DNA of 64,000 nt from a virus. The DNA is taken from positions 19,797-83,796 of the IMG/VR virus record IMGVR_UViG_3300017971_000027; one strand, given 5' to 3'. Below the pieces are notes generated by a model that was not told the origin of the DNA, did not search any database, and saw only the letters and a list, made by a program, of their open reading frames with translations. The translations under genes were made by a program, and so were the position numbers. Below, in pieces: positions 15,046-23,148 of the stretch (the first letter of the stretch is position 1; every line of letters begins with the position of its first letter).

Positions 15046-15411
15046 CTATCCCTCGGGCTGGTCGAGTTTTGGTAGTTCGTCGATGAGCCTGTCCACCAGC
15101 TTGTCGGACGGCATGACTTCGTCAACCTGAATTTCTTGCCGGTTAGCCTTCAGGTTGCTTTCAGTCCTGTGAATTTCCCATACCGTCATGATGTTATACA
15201 TGAACTCGCAGAGCTGGTCATCTGCCATAACGGTATCTGGACTAAGGTCGTCAATGCTGATGCCATTTTCGAAAACAACCATAATGTCGGCGTCTGCATA
15301 GACCACCGCCTCGAGTATCCGGTTGTTTATTTGCTGCTTGAACGACCAGACCTGCAAAACGAGGTCGGCTACGGGAATGTTGTAATTGGTACGTTCGATT
15401 TTAGCTTCCAT
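15046..15411 (-). CDS. Hypothetical protein
   Basis: 121 residues from MEAKIERTNYNIPVADLVLQ (ribosome site GAAGGAGA). Alternating beta/helix pattern; no domain recognised. It belongs to a minus-strand cluster of early-type accessory genes. Confidence 0.65.
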   Translation of the reverse strand: MEAKIERTNYNIPVADLVLQVWSFKQQINNRILEAVVYADADIMVVFENGISIDDLSPDTVMADDQLCEFMYNIMTVWEIHRTESNLKANRQEIQVDEVMPSDKLVDRLIDELPKLDQPEG

Positions 15412-15430
15412 TGTGATTCTCCTTCGTTCG

Positions 15431-15676
15431 TTAGCAACTTCCTGCACAATCATACTTCAGGCCTTCGGATGAACTCGCGATTTTGCTGATTAAACTGAAC
15501 AGCCTCTCGACACGCTCATAATCGCCGTCACGAGCGTTGTCGTCATCGATACGAGCCTGAATAGCGGTAGCCGTATTCCACATCCTGTCGACAATCGTAC
15601 TGAGCTGGCTGAGTTGCTCTTGAGCATCATCCGCAGCTTTCCATAATTGGCTAATACGTTCACTTTGCGTTGCCAT
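15431..15676 (-). CDS. Helical hypothetical protein
   Basis: 81 residues from MATQSERISQLWKAADDAQE, mostly coiled-coil. Ribosome site GGAGGGTAAG. Family unknown. Confidence 0.65.
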   Translation of the reverse strand: MATQSERISQLWKAADDAQEQLSQLSTIVDRMWNTATAIQARIDDDNARDGDYERVERLFSLISKIASSSEGLKYDCAGSC

Positions 15677-15690
15677 GATCTTACCCTCCA

Positions 15691-15954
15691 TTAGCAGATG
15701 GCCTCGTCTCGGGTCTCTGCCCGTTTCCGATGCAGTGCATACTGCCAGACCGAATCCCAGTGCCTTTCGTTGTCCCTGAGTGCCATGTAGATTGCATCGC
15801 CCAGCTCGATGGTCTCGTTTTCCAGCATGTCGTTTATCACGTTCGTGTAGTGGGACGACTTGACAGATGCCTCTTCCATGAGCTGGTCCGGTGTCATGTG
15901 GCCCGTCTCGATGACCATGTCGAGCAGGTCGATTTCATGTTGGGTTAGTACCAT
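15691..15954 (-). CDS. Small winged-helix-like protein
   Basis: 87 residues. MVLTQHEIDLLDMVIETGHM, TPDQLMEEASVKSSHYTNVI, NDMLENETIEL has the three-helix plus wing pattern of MarR-like DNA-binding domains. Ribosome site AGGAGAC. Specific role unknown. Confidence 0.55.
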   Translation of the reverse strand: MVLTQHEIDLLDMVIETGHMTPDQLMEEASVKSSHYTNVINDMLENETIELGDAIYMALRDNERHWDSVWQYALHRKRAETRDEAIC

Positions 15955-15966
15955 CGTTCTTGTCTC

Positions 15967-16158
15967 CTATAGCACGTTCGAGAAACCAACTGCGACTACT
16001 TTGTACTTGCAGATGACGGTGTCTGATTTGCCCCACTTGTTCCTGACGATGTTCTTGGCGTACCTGTCGGCCTTAGCTTCGGACAGGAACGTCTTGGTAA
16101 CTTCACCATCTCTCACATCCACGTATTCGATTTCCCATCTGACTCCTAGCTCGGCCAT
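15967..16158 (-). CDS. Small hypothetical protein
   Basis: 63 residues (MAELGVRWEIEYVDVRDGEV...), predicted beta-alpha-beta. Starts 3 bases after the stop of the upstream gene. No family recognised. Confidence 0.6.
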   Translation of the reverse strand: MAELGVRWEIEYVDVRDGEVTKTFLSEAKADRYAKNIVRNKWGKSDTVICKYKVVAVGFSNVL

Positions 16159-16161
16159 TAC

Positions 16162-16428
16162 TTAGCCCTCCACTTCGGTATATGCGTTCTTGCGTTTGCC
16201 AGAGTATGCGTTCATGTCCATTTCGAGGTGGTCAGCCTTACACCATACGCCGGTCGCCCGTTCGAGGTTATACACATAAGGGCGTACCATAATGCCGACC
16301 AAAAAGTGGGCCTTCATCTTGCCATCTTTCCCCTCAAAAACATCACGGGCCAGAACGATAGCGCGTCTGCCACCAAACAGCCCGTCGAGGTCTTCCTTGA
16401 TTACTACCTGTTCTCCGATGTCGTACAT
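16162..16428 (-). CDS. Hypothetical protein
   Basis: 88 residues (MYDIGEQVVIKEDLDGLFGG...). The N-terminus resembles small beta-barrel proteins (GEQVVIKEDL...GRRAIVLARD). Function unknown. Confidence 0.6.
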   Translation of the reverse strand: MYDIGEQVVIKEDLDGLFGGRRAIVLARDVFEGKDGKMKAHFLVGIMVRPYVYNLERATGVWCKADHLEMDMNAYSGKRKNAYTEVEG

Positions 16429-16439
16429 TGTATAGTATC

Positions 16440-16505
16440 CTATGTTGCCTCGCTGTTAATCCGTTCGATGTTGACCTTGACTATCTCTGGCATGTCGTAT
16501 CTCAT
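16440..16505 (-). CDS. Possible minigene (21 codons)
   Basis: MRYDMPEIVKVNIERINSEA then T and TAG, just upstream of 16162-16428. No clear ribosome site, so translation is doubtful. Confidence 0.3.
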   Translation of the reverse strand: MRYDMPEIVKVNIERINSEAT

Positions 16506-16513
16506 GAACCAAT

Positions 16514-16537
16514 GCCCCCGAGCACATGCCCGAGGGC
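16514..16537 (-). terminator. Terminator-like hairpin
   Basis: GCCCTCGGGCATGTGCTCGG then GGGC on the minus strand; same stem style as 14690, without a good T-run. Lies directly downstream of 16551-16736. Confidence 0.4.
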
Positions 16538-16550
16538 GACCAATGCCACC

Positions 16551-16736
16551 CTAGCTTATGCGGGTAGCATCGACCTGAGTGTCGCCCAACTCGATCAGAA
16601 CGCTCTGACCGAGGGCTACGTCTTTGGGATTGCAGACGTAGCGGAACGCTTTAGGCAGCCGATCAATATCGACCACCTGCGGGTCGGCGACCAGTTCGCC
16701 ACCGACGAAGTAGGAAATGAGGAAAGTCTTTTTCAT
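16551..16736 (-). CDS. Small hypothetical protein
   Basis: 61 residues from MKKTFLISYFVGGELVADPQ; ribosome site AAGGAGGAC. Own promoter at 16792-16820. No family recognised. Confidence 0.65.
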   Translation of the reverse strand: MKKTFLISYFVGGELVADPQVVDIDRLPKAFRYVCNPKDVALGQSVLIELGDTQVDATRIS

Positions 16737-16791
16737 AATGTCCTCCTTGCTTTCGGTCGGGAGCCAATCTCCCAACCACCTAACGATACAT

Positions 16792-16820
16792 ACTATACCA
16801 CATCTCGGGCTGAAAGTCAA
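16792..16820 (-). promoter_or_regulatory. Sigma-70-type promoter
   Basis: TTGACT (16820-16815), 17 nt, TATAGT (16797-16792) with GTGG extension. Drives 16551-16736 and perhaps further. Confidence 0.75.
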
Positions 16821-17011
16821 GGAAAAAATGACAGCCATTTCGACCAATGTTTATAGGGGTTTTGTGAGGTGACGTCCATTTCGGCCTAATATAGCTGGCT
16901 AAAATAGATCGCCACCTCGAAAAACCTGTTTCAACCTGTCCTGTCGGCCCTGTCGGAGCGGTTCTTTGTGGCAGGGGTTGGGGCGACTGCGTCGCATGGC
17001 CTCATGCCGGC

Positions 17012-17734
17012 TTAGTCGTCGCCACGTCCCCTGTCACGCACTTCGATCATCAGGTCTCGGCAAACTATCCTCGGGTTGCAATATTGCCAGTCAGGCCGGT
17101 TGTCCAGAGCATCGAGAAGTTTGAAATAGACTTCCCGTGCCTCGTCGAGTGTCATATAGTATTTGGTTGCAAAGGGAGAATAGATACCGCCATTAGGCCC
17201 CAGTATCTTATAGTCAAACTCGAGACTGCATACATCTGGACTCCTTTCGGTACAACCACGCCAGACATTAGCGTAATTCCCTATACCGTCAGTCATGACT
17301 AACCACTCCTTGGCTTCAGCCGGTGCAGCGATGGCGTAGTAACCGACATCTAACAGGTAACGAGCCTTCTCTGTAGCTTCCTCTTTAGTGACCAGAACAG
17401 GCTTATCACAAAAGGTTCCTGAGTCTGGTTTACTATATATAAGACTTCGTTTATGTGGCATTACGACAACCCATTTCTTCGCACTATCGGCCCACTCGAA
17501 TATCGTCTTGCCGGTGATGTTGAAGACCAGATTGGCGACAGTTCCCCGTGCGTCCATAAGGTCTCTTTGCGATTCGCCGAACATGCCATATGCGCTCCGA
17601 TCTATGTCATTATAGACCTTGGCAAGATCGTGTAGGTCGAAAATTTTACACCCGACGATGATAAATGTTTCGTACAGCTCGATGGAATACTTGAGCCTGT
17701 CGCTCGAGTTGACTCGTGCAAGTAATCTCTGCAT
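17012..17734 (-). CDS. Hypothetical protein
   Basis: 240 residues from MQRLLARVNSSDRLKYSIEL (ribosome site AAGGAGCAA). Mixed alpha/beta, with no recognised motif or signal. Separated from 16736 by about 275 bases that hold a promoter and a GAGGTG/CACCTC inverted repeat. Role unknown. Confidence 0.7.
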   Translation of the reverse strand: MQRLLARVNSSDRLKYSIELYETFIIVGCKIFDLHDLAKVYNDIDRSAYGMFGESQRDLMDARGTVANLVFNITGKTIFEWADSAKKWVVVMPHKRSLIYSKPDSGTFCDKPVLVTKEEATEKARYLLDVGYYAIAAPAEAKEWLVMTDGIGNYANVWRGCTERSPDVCSLEFDYKILGPNGGIYSPFATKYYMTLDEAREVYFKLLDALDNRPDWQYCNPRIVCRDLMIEVRDRGRGDD

Positions 17735-17763
17735 TGCTTTGCTCCTTATCACTTTCGTTCCTG

Positions 17764-19191
17764 TTACCTTACCCTCGTTACCCTGTTGACCTTCGTGGTC
17801 TCTTCACCGTTATACATGTCATGCGCCTTGATGGTCAGCTTGACTCGGATAAATTCTTCTCGAGCATCGCCATCTTCGTCTGTCCATGCCGGTGCGTTGC
17901 TGGCGAACCACGTCAGCTTCTGGCCCTCTGGCGTTACCATCTTAACGAGCGTGGGGTCGCCCCATTCGCTGAAAGACCTCACAGTCGCCGTGTAAACGAC
18001 TTTTACGTCGACCTCGACCCTCTTACCCACCTCTCCGAAGAACGTGGACGCTGGGGCCGGTGAGGCGAGTTCTGAGGCTTTTCTGTCTGCACGTTTGACC
18101 GCCATAGGCACCGAGGCGATAATCCCGAGCGTCCGGTCGGTCACCATACCGGCATCGGCGCAGGTGCGGACGTTGTGCAGGTAATCGTTCGACGCATCTT
18201 TCGATATATCCGAAACCCACGCCTTGACCTTCTCGACACGCCCGTTCAATCTCGTGCGAGTTGCCTCGTCCAGAGCGTTGAATTCTTTGCCGAAGTCGAG
18301 CCACCGTTTGCCGTTCGTGACAATATCCCACGCCTCGTACTTTGTAGCCTCGATGTTCTGGAAGGCGTCACTGGCTTTGTGGTAACCTTTAGTCTCGACG
18401 AGTATGGTCGCAACCATCAGGAACCGGTCGAAGTCAACGGCGTCGATGTTGCACCCGCTGAAGTTGTAGTCCTCGAATTCAGTGAAATATCTTTCCAGAC
18501 GGAGCAGTCTGCTCGCCGAGAATACCAGCGTTTCAGGAGAATGTCCGAGGAAATCTTTAAGGCAGGTCTTGCCGACTTGCTTGTACTCGCCGGTCTGCTC
18601 GTTGAAAAGCACATAAGTGTTCGAGCGTCGACGATTATGGCCGCAGTGTTCGCAGGTGTTGTCGGCTGTCCGGTATTCGATGGGGCATTCCCTGTTGGGA
18701 ACCGTGTTAACTATGTTGCCAGCACCGCCGCCGGAAACATGGTCGATACGTGCGACGATTTCCCAACCCGCCACGACGATTGGCTCGGGGGTCGTGATGG
18801 TTACTTCACGGCATGCTATGTAGACGACTGGTATCTGATAGAACCCGCAGTCGGCTACTCTGGCCAGTTCGTCGACAACATAATCGCCAGAGGTCTGGTA
18901 GTATTCTACTTTGGTGATTTCGTCCGATACCGTGACCTGAATTTCTGGCAGTCCAAGTCGACGTGCTTTGCGGTTCAGGGTCTCGATACGATTGGCGAGG
19001 TAGGCCATACGCTCGACCGGCACCATGATAGTACGGGGCTGGTTCTGTTCATCTTCGTGGCAGTACGTGCAGATGACATCGCCGTTCTCGCCGTATTCAT
19101 AATCGAGATCGGAAATGTCTTCGTGGCACTTGCTGCATTCTACTTTTGGTTCGGCGTGGTTGCCGTTTAGGTACTGCGTGAAGTCCGTCAT
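17764..19191 (-). CDS. Zinc-ribbon and OB-fold-like conserved protein
   Basis: 475 residues. Two N-terminal CxxC pairs (CSKC, CTYC, about 19-44), a central CEHCGHNRRRSNTYVL knuckle followed by GKTCLKDFLGHSP (about 180-220), and a C-terminal beta-rich part (FFGEVGKRVEVDVKVVYT...TPEGQKLTWF) resembling an OB-fold. The HCGHNRRR...CLKDFLG arrangement recurs in unannotated proteins of mobile elements. Probably a nucleic-acid-binding protein. Promoter at 19233-19262. Confidence 0.65.
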   Translation of the reverse strand: MTDFTQYLNGNHAEPKVECSKCHEDISDLDYEYGENGDVICTYCHEDEQNQPRTIMVPVERMAYLANRIETLNRKARRLGLPEIQVTVSDEITKVEYYQTSGDYVVDELARVADCGFYQIPVVYIACREVTITTPEPIVVAGWEIVARIDHVSGGGAGNIVNTVPNRECPIEYRTADNTCEHCGHNRRRSNTYVLFNEQTGEYKQVGKTCLKDFLGHSPETLVFSASRLLRLERYFTEFEDYNFSGCNIDAVDFDRFLMVATILVETKGYHKASDAFQNIEATKYEAWDIVTNGKRWLDFGKEFNALDEATRTRLNGRVEKVKAWVSDISKDASNDYLHNVRTCADAGMVTDRTLGIIASVPMAVKRADRKASELASPAPASTFFGEVGKRVEVDVKVVYTATVRSFSEWGDPTLVKMVTPEGQKLTWFASNAPAWTDEDGDAREEFIRVKLTIKAHDMYNGEETTKVNRVTRVR

Positions 19192-19232
19192 GGTCTGTCT
19201 CCGTGTTGCCTCTTCTCAACCTGTCTGTACTT

Positions 19233-19262
19233 AGTATACCACAAATCCACCCAGTTTGTCAA
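19233..19262 (-). promoter_or_regulatory. Sigma-70-type promoter
   Basis: TTGACA (19262-19257), 18 nt, TATACT (19238-19233); full ACCTCTTGACA and TGTGG form. Drives 17764-19191. Confidence 0.85.
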
Positions 19263-19281
19263 GAGGTTTGTTAATACGTTT

Positions 19282-19326
19282 GACGGGCATCTCAAGGCCG
19301 ACTCAAGAAGCCCCGAAATGCCCGTC
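19282..19326 (-). terminator. Hairpin between transcription units
   Basis: GACGGGCAT and ATGCCCGTC, 9 pairs around a long loop, between 19348 (upstream gene end) and the promoter at 19262. Possible terminator without a T-run. Confidence 0.45.
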
Positions 19327-19347
19327 GGGTTGTGGAGGTATATCATG

Positions 19348-19677
19348 TTAGCTTGGCGGAATATCGAGCTGATGCACTCCGTTCTGGTAACCGTCCGTAA
19401 TGACCAGTTTGCCGGTCGAGCAGTTGTACACGAGCAGACCAGCGTCACCGTCTGGGCCGTTGCCGTATGGCAGGACACCAAGTCCACGGTTACCATCGAT
19501 CTGTTCATGACAGTGACCGATCAGTCGGGCCATGCTGTAGTCCTCATCGCCTTCGCGCATCCGAGGAATTGCACCTCTGACCAACTCTATTGACCGACTC
19601 CCTGCGCCGTGCAGGTACATCTCGCACGGGGCATGTCCATACTTGCTCTCGACTCTCACTACCGCTCTGTCGCCCAT
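19348..19677 (-). CDS. Hypothetical protein (MGDRA-type phage family)
   Basis: 109 residues. MGDRAVVRVESK...MYLHGAGSRSIELV and the later GDAGLLVYNCSTGKL resemble a family of small phage proteins that begin MGDRAxVxV. Function unknown. Ribosome site AAGGAGAC. Confidence 0.65.
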   Translation of the reverse strand: MGDRAVVRVESKYGHAPCEMYLHGAGSRSIELVRGAIPRMREGDEDYSMARLIGHCHEQIDGNRGLGVLPYGNGPDGDAGLLVYNCSTGKLVITDGYQNGVHQLDIPPS

Positions 19678-19707
19678 TGCATGTCTCCTTATGGTTTGCC
19701 GTACATC

Positions 19708-20016
19708 CTATATGCACGGAAGTTTCCAGTAACCTTTGCCAGCACCGCCCAGCACATCCATACATTTTATAGCTGCATCTCTGGCGTACTCGTTCCGACC
19801 GTCAATGTTTGTGTTGGTCGCCATAGTGTCGAGCCAACATAGGCACAGTTGCGTGAACGCCTGTTGCAATGTCCGGTGCTTACCCTTCATTGCGAATGCG
19901 AAATCATCCATGTCAGGTCTGCTCGACAGATTCACGAAGTCTGCCATAACATTCGCAACATCTTTCGGGTCGCTCAGGTCGACCGATACGTTCTCATACC
20001 ATTTCTTGTCAGCCAT
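19708..20016 (-). CDS. Hypothetical protein
   Basis: 102 residues from MADKKWYENVSVDLSDPKDV, helical. Ribosome site AAAGGAGAA. Overlapped by the upstream gene stop (20009). Confidence 0.65.
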   Translation of the reverse strand: MADKKWYENVSVDLSDPKDVANVMADFVNLSSRPDMDDFAFAMKGKHRTLQQAFTQLCLCWLDTMATNTNIDGRNEYARDAAIKCMDVLGGAGKGYWKLPCI

Positions 20017-20218
20017 TGTCAATTCTCCTTTCTTCAACAGACAGTTCATCTATGAACCGTTTCTGCCAGTGCGCAGATGCTTTGTTTGCCAGAAGCATAA
20101 ACTCGTCATGTGGCAACATACCCTCATCCGATAGCGTCTCTAGGATGAAACGTACCTTTGCCCTGTATGCGTTCTTGGCTGCACGTTCGACCTGTTCTCC
20201 TGTCAGCGTTTCTATCAT
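20009..20218 (-). CDS. Small hypothetical protein
   Basis: 69 residues from MIETLTGEQVERAAKNAYRA (ATG 20218 or the preceding ATG 20221). Helical; overlaps the downstream start by 8 bases. Confidence 0.6.
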   Translation of the reverse strand: MIETLTGEQVERAAKNAYRAKVRFILETLSDEGMLPHDEFMLLANKASAHWQKRFIDELSVEERRIDNG

Positions 20219-20412
20219 CACACACCTTCCTTCCTACCGGCGAACAACGCCAGTTCTTCTGCTCCGACCTCGAACCGTTTGCCGGTCAGAGTGTCACGAA
20301 ATACGACTGCCTTGACCTGCCGACCGAGCTTCACGTACCCGATACGCTCGAGGTACATGTACTCGGAAAGGATTCTGTCAACCGCTCGGGCTGCTTCAAA
20401 GATGTTCAACAT
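20218..20412 (-). CDS. Small hypothetical protein
   Basis: 64 residues from MLNIFEAARAVDRILSEYMY; ribosome site AAGGAGACA. Ends at the start of the next gene. No domain recognised. Confidence 0.6.
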   Translation of the reverse strand: MLNIFEAARAVDRILSEYMYLERIGYVKLGRQVKAVVFRDTLTGKRFEVGAEELALFAGRKEGV

Positions 20413-20423
20413 AGTCTGTCTCC

Positions 20424-20873
20424 TTATGCTTCTTTGTAACCTGTTGCCAATGGCCCACGACGACCGCACATGATGCAGTAGCCGTCTGGGTCAGTATAAG
20501 CGTCACAGTTCTTGTGCAGGTACCCTCGGATGGCCCTGTCGAAACTGAACTGGACGTATTCCCATCTGTCGGTACCGGAACCTGTGACCACGTCCGGTTC
20601 CCCGTCGACCGGTTCCAACATGCATTCAGGAACGGCCAGAAGATCCATACCGTACGAGTCGTGTCGGACAGCGATTGACCGTTCGACTGGGTACACCGGC
20701 AGACCGTTCTCTTCGGCCATGTGGAAGTGTACCATCCACTTCTCGAAATGTATGCCACCTTTGTACGGGATGGCACCCAACCGTTCAACCAGAACTGCTT
20801 TGCCTTCGTGCTGAAGTTGCATCGGAATGTCTTTATATATGCTGACCGTCTGTCCTGTTTCGAGCACTGCCAT
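20424..20873 (-). CDS. Hypothetical protein with C-terminal zinc knuckle
   Basis: 149 residues from MAVLETGQTVSIYKDIPMQL (ribosome site AAGGAGGCC). The tail HKNCDAYTDPDGYCIMCGRR carries three Cys and a His that could bind zinc. Promoter at 20923-20952. Confidence 0.65.
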   Translation of the reverse strand: MAVLETGQTVSIYKDIPMQLQHEGKAVLVERLGAIPYKGGIHFEKWMVHFHMAEENGLPVYPVERSIAVRHDSYGMDLLAVPECMLEPVDGEPDVVTGSGTDRWEYVQFSFDRAIRGYLHKNCDAYTDPDGYCIMCGRRGPLATGYKEA

Positions 20874-20922
20874 TGTCTTGGCCTCCTTGTTGTTTCCGTT
20901 ATTCCCAACCTGTCTGGCACCT

Positions 20923-20952
20923 AATATATCACAAACAGGTACCACTTGTCAA
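20923..20952 (-). promoter_or_regulatory. Sigma-70-type promoter
   Basis: TTGACA (20952-20947), 18 nt, TATATT (20928-20923). It overlaps the end of the upstream gene. Confidence 0.75.
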
Positions 20953-21210
20953 GGACTTTTTTCGCGCTTGTTTCAAGCAGGTTTTACAGTATGAACCAAA
21001 CACTGCCTGATGCACGTCAAGTTCCAATGGATTACACGGTACGCTCACCCAGACATGAGCGTTATACCTCTGGACGTACCCGCCACGCTCATACTTCTTA
21101 TTCTTCTCACAACCACACAGTGTAACTGTCTTGCCTGCTTCGTTCCGATAACATATGTGAGTCTTCGTGGACTCTTCGCCAATCCAGCATATGCGATATT
21201 CTGTAGCCAT
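20929..21210 (-). CDS. Small zinc-finger-like protein
   Basis: 93 residues from MATEYRICWIGEESTKTHIC; Cys at GCEKNK and CKTCLKQ. Ribosome site AGAAGGAGAA. Own promoter at 21249-21277. First leftward gene from the divergent region. Confidence 0.65.
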   Translation of the reverse strand: MATEYRICWIGEESTKTHICYRNEAGKTVTLCGCEKNKKYERGGYVQRYNAHVWVSVPCNPLELDVHQAVFGSYCKTCLKQARKKSLTSGTCL

Positions 21211-21248
21211 TGTCATTCTCCTTCTGTTGATTGCCTCACTGTGATCCT

Positions 21249-21277
21249 AGTATACCACATCCAGACGGAAAAGTCAA
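21249..21277 (-). promoter_or_regulatory. Sigma-70-type promoter
   Basis: TTGACT (21277-21272), 17 nt, TATACT (21254-21249) with TGTGG extension. Drives 20929-21210. Confidence 0.75.
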
Positions 21278-21310
21278 GAACTTTTTTCACTTTCATTCTA
21301 CTGGCCATTT

Positions 21311-21350
21311 TCAACCGTGGTTGAAAGCGTTGAAACCTAGGTTGAAACTT
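21311..21350. repeat. Palindromes with GGTTGAAA halves
   Basis: TTTCAACCGTGGTTGAAA is a perfect palindrome, followed by GTTGAAACCTAGGTTGAAAC. Operator-like, in the divergent region between leftward and rightward operons. Confidence 0.5.
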
Positions 21351-21365
21351 GCTTGTCCAGCACCT

Positions 21366-21463
21366 ATCTTATATACTATCTTATATACTATCTAATATAC
21401 TATAGTTATGTGCCAGCTAGGTGGGCCACCTGTCACACTGTCACACTGTCACACTGTCACATA
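21366..21463. repeat. Two short tandem repeat tracts
   Basis: Three copies of a 13-base unit (TATCTTATATACT with one change) at about 21366-21404, then four copies of CTGTCACA at about 21431-21463. The intervening AT-rich part could be easily melted DNA. Confidence 0.7.
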
Positions 21464-21464
21464 A

Positions 21465-21845
21465 CTCTGAACCACCCTTAAGACTATGGCGTTGCACGAC
21501 TTACAGACGAAATTCAAAATGGTTAATTATTTACATGCAGATTTTTCATTATTCGCATTAGCTGTCAGACTTGCCTTTATCCATTGGACTTACGACTTCT
21601 GTGCCATATAGCCTAGGTCGTGGTAGGCCACCTTGTGAATAGTGAGACCAAGCTGGACTTTGTCAACTCCATACCTTAGCACCTATAGCATTATCAGCAT
21701 TATTAGTCAACCGACTTCGAAAATTTAAATAAATCCTAGCAAACTCGAACATTTCTGTTGGAACGTGCTGGGCTGGCTGGGTTTCTGACTGGCCAAAAAG
21801 CGAAGTAATAATAATGCTAACGGCCCGTTTGGCCCGTTTCTGACA
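21465..21845. other. Gene-free stretch
   Basis: No gene on either strand. AT-rich, with no further repeats or promoters recognised before the sigma-54-type site at 21849. Confidence 0.5.
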
Positions 21846-21848
21846 CCT

Positions 21849-21864
21849 TGGCACGGGTCTTGCT
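21849..21864 (+). promoter_or_regulatory. Sigma-54-type promoter
   Basis: TGGCACG-GGTC-TTGCT, a full match to the -24/-12 consensus with GG-N10-GC spacing, about 35 bases upstream of the ATG at 21901. Confidence 0.7.
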
Positions 21865-21900
21865 TATACATATGCATCTGATTTGAAAGGAGGTGATTCG

Positions 21901-22131
21901 ATGAAGCTGAAAGCAAAACTGGACAGGGAAGTTGGCAACCTCGGAGACGTTCAATATTACGTCCTGAAAGTCGAGACTGACAAAGGCGTAGAGTTCACCT
22001 TCCGTCTGTCTTGCAACGATTACAGGCCGATTGCCGAACTGGAAAACGGTTCTCTTGCACGTCTGTCACACTATGAGGCCCGTGACGCTATGGATTTGAT
22101 GGCACGTCTCATCAATAAAGAGATAGCGTGA
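21901..22131 (+). CDS. Small hypothetical protein
   Basis: 76 residues (MKLKAKLDREVGNLGDVQYY...). Very strong ribosome site (AAAGGAGGTGATTC) behind the sigma-54-type promoter. No known domain; beta-rich first half, helical second half. A strongly translated, separately controlled gene. Confidence 0.7.
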   Translation: MKLKAKLDREVGNLGDVQYYVLKVETDKGVEFTFRLSCNDYRPIAELENGSLARLSHYEARDAMDLMARLINKEIA

Positions 22132-22222
22132 TCGGCATTTCTCGGCAAAACTGGGGTAGAATTTGAGGTCGGTCTACACGCCGATCTCATTTTACCCCTA
22201 TAAACATTGGCTAAAAAAGTTC

Positions 22223-22251
22223 TTGACTTTTGTCTCGAATTAGTGTATAGT
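22223..22251 (+). promoter_or_regulatory. Sigma-70-type promoter of non-coding RNA
   Basis: TTGACT, 17 nt, TATAGT. The first 850 bases downstream contain no gene, so the product is probably the structured RNA at 22258-23085. Confidence 0.75.
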
Positions 22252-22257
22252 ATGTAT

Positions 22258-23085
22258 GCAAGGTTGGGACAGTAAGTACAGCCAAGCAGAACGGCAGTCT
22301 GGAGATTGAGGCTCCGATAAATGCGAACGGCAGGACTGCCAAGCTCATTGACAGTTGAATAAATACGAAACATGCGACAAGATTCAGATGCCATACCACT
22401 GAGTGGATTCGAGCTGAGATAGGCAATGTTTCGTTGCGCCGGTGCTGGTGTAGCCCCGTGGAGAACCATTTGGGAGATAAGCCGACATGAACGTGTCGCA
22501 AAGGCACCAGCACCGGCAGGTCGGCGCACACATAGTAAGTCGCCAGAGTAAAGCGAAAGGAGCGGGTTGATCGCCGTGTACTGGGACTGGGTGCTGGCGC
22601 AGGCGCGATGCGAAAGTCCGCGAGTAGGTCGCATATGTGTGTGTCGACCATATAAAGTTTTCGAGTGGCCGCACGAGCTGGCAGTTTCACCCCAATCTGG
22701 AAGGTCTGCGAAACAGGCCATATAGGGGAGTATCGGGAATTGATCAGTCCGACTGAGACGCTGACGAAACTAATCGGGAATTAACTCGTAGATGGCGTAT
22801 GGCGCGAGGGGTTGAGTCCTCGGGCTGTCAGTACTCGTCGAGCCACTTTTAAGCACTGGATGTCGACGTTGGTTCGAATCCAACCGTAGCGGCCGCTGGC
22901 ATAACATTAAGCCCTGTCCTACTGAAAAGGTAGTAAGGCTGTCAGCATATGAGATCACTCGGCGTAGCTCAGAGGTCAGAGCGGTTCAGTGCTTATAGAA
23001 TTTGGCTGGACGTTACCGTCTGTTGCCGAGACCCCGCTGGTAACGGCGGGAGCGGTGAAATTCCGTGGTAACGTCCGAACGAAAT
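22258..23085 (+). ncRNA. Giant structured non-coding RNA (GOLLD-class candidate)
   Basis: About 830 bases with a promoter but no gene. Many exact complementary arms: GGCAGTC/GACTGCC (22291/22334), a 13-pair stem at 22438-22450 with 22505-22517, ATGCGA/TCGCAT, CGAGG/CCTCG, CGTCGA/TCGACG, and a closing GGACGTTACC/GGTAACGTCC near the 3' end. AAGCACTG (22853) also pairs with CAGTGCTT (22985). Two tRNA-like parts occur, in reversed order: a T-arm (GTTGG TTCGAAT CCAAC, about 22867) and a D-arm (GCTCAGAGGTCAGAGC, about 22966). Size, phage location and tRNA-like pieces recall GOLLD RNAs; identity is inferred. Confidence 0.55.
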
Positions 23086-23092
23086 TTTCTTC

Positions 23093-23122
23093 TTGACAAA
23101 CGATATTGACTTGTGGTATACT
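23093..23122 (+). promoter_or_regulatory. Sigma-70-type promoter
   Basis: TTGACA (23093-23098), 18 nt, TATACT (23117-23122) with TTGTGG. Drives the operon 23149-24610. Confidence 0.85.
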
Positions 23123-23148
23123 AGGTTCAGAAGATAAGGAGATTGAAC

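Noticed and set aside
22750-23040. A standard tmRNA or an ordinary tRNA
   Set aside because: The T-arm and D-arm parts are in reversed order, the acceptor strands do not pair across them, and no tag reading frame ending in Leu-Ala-Ala is seen.
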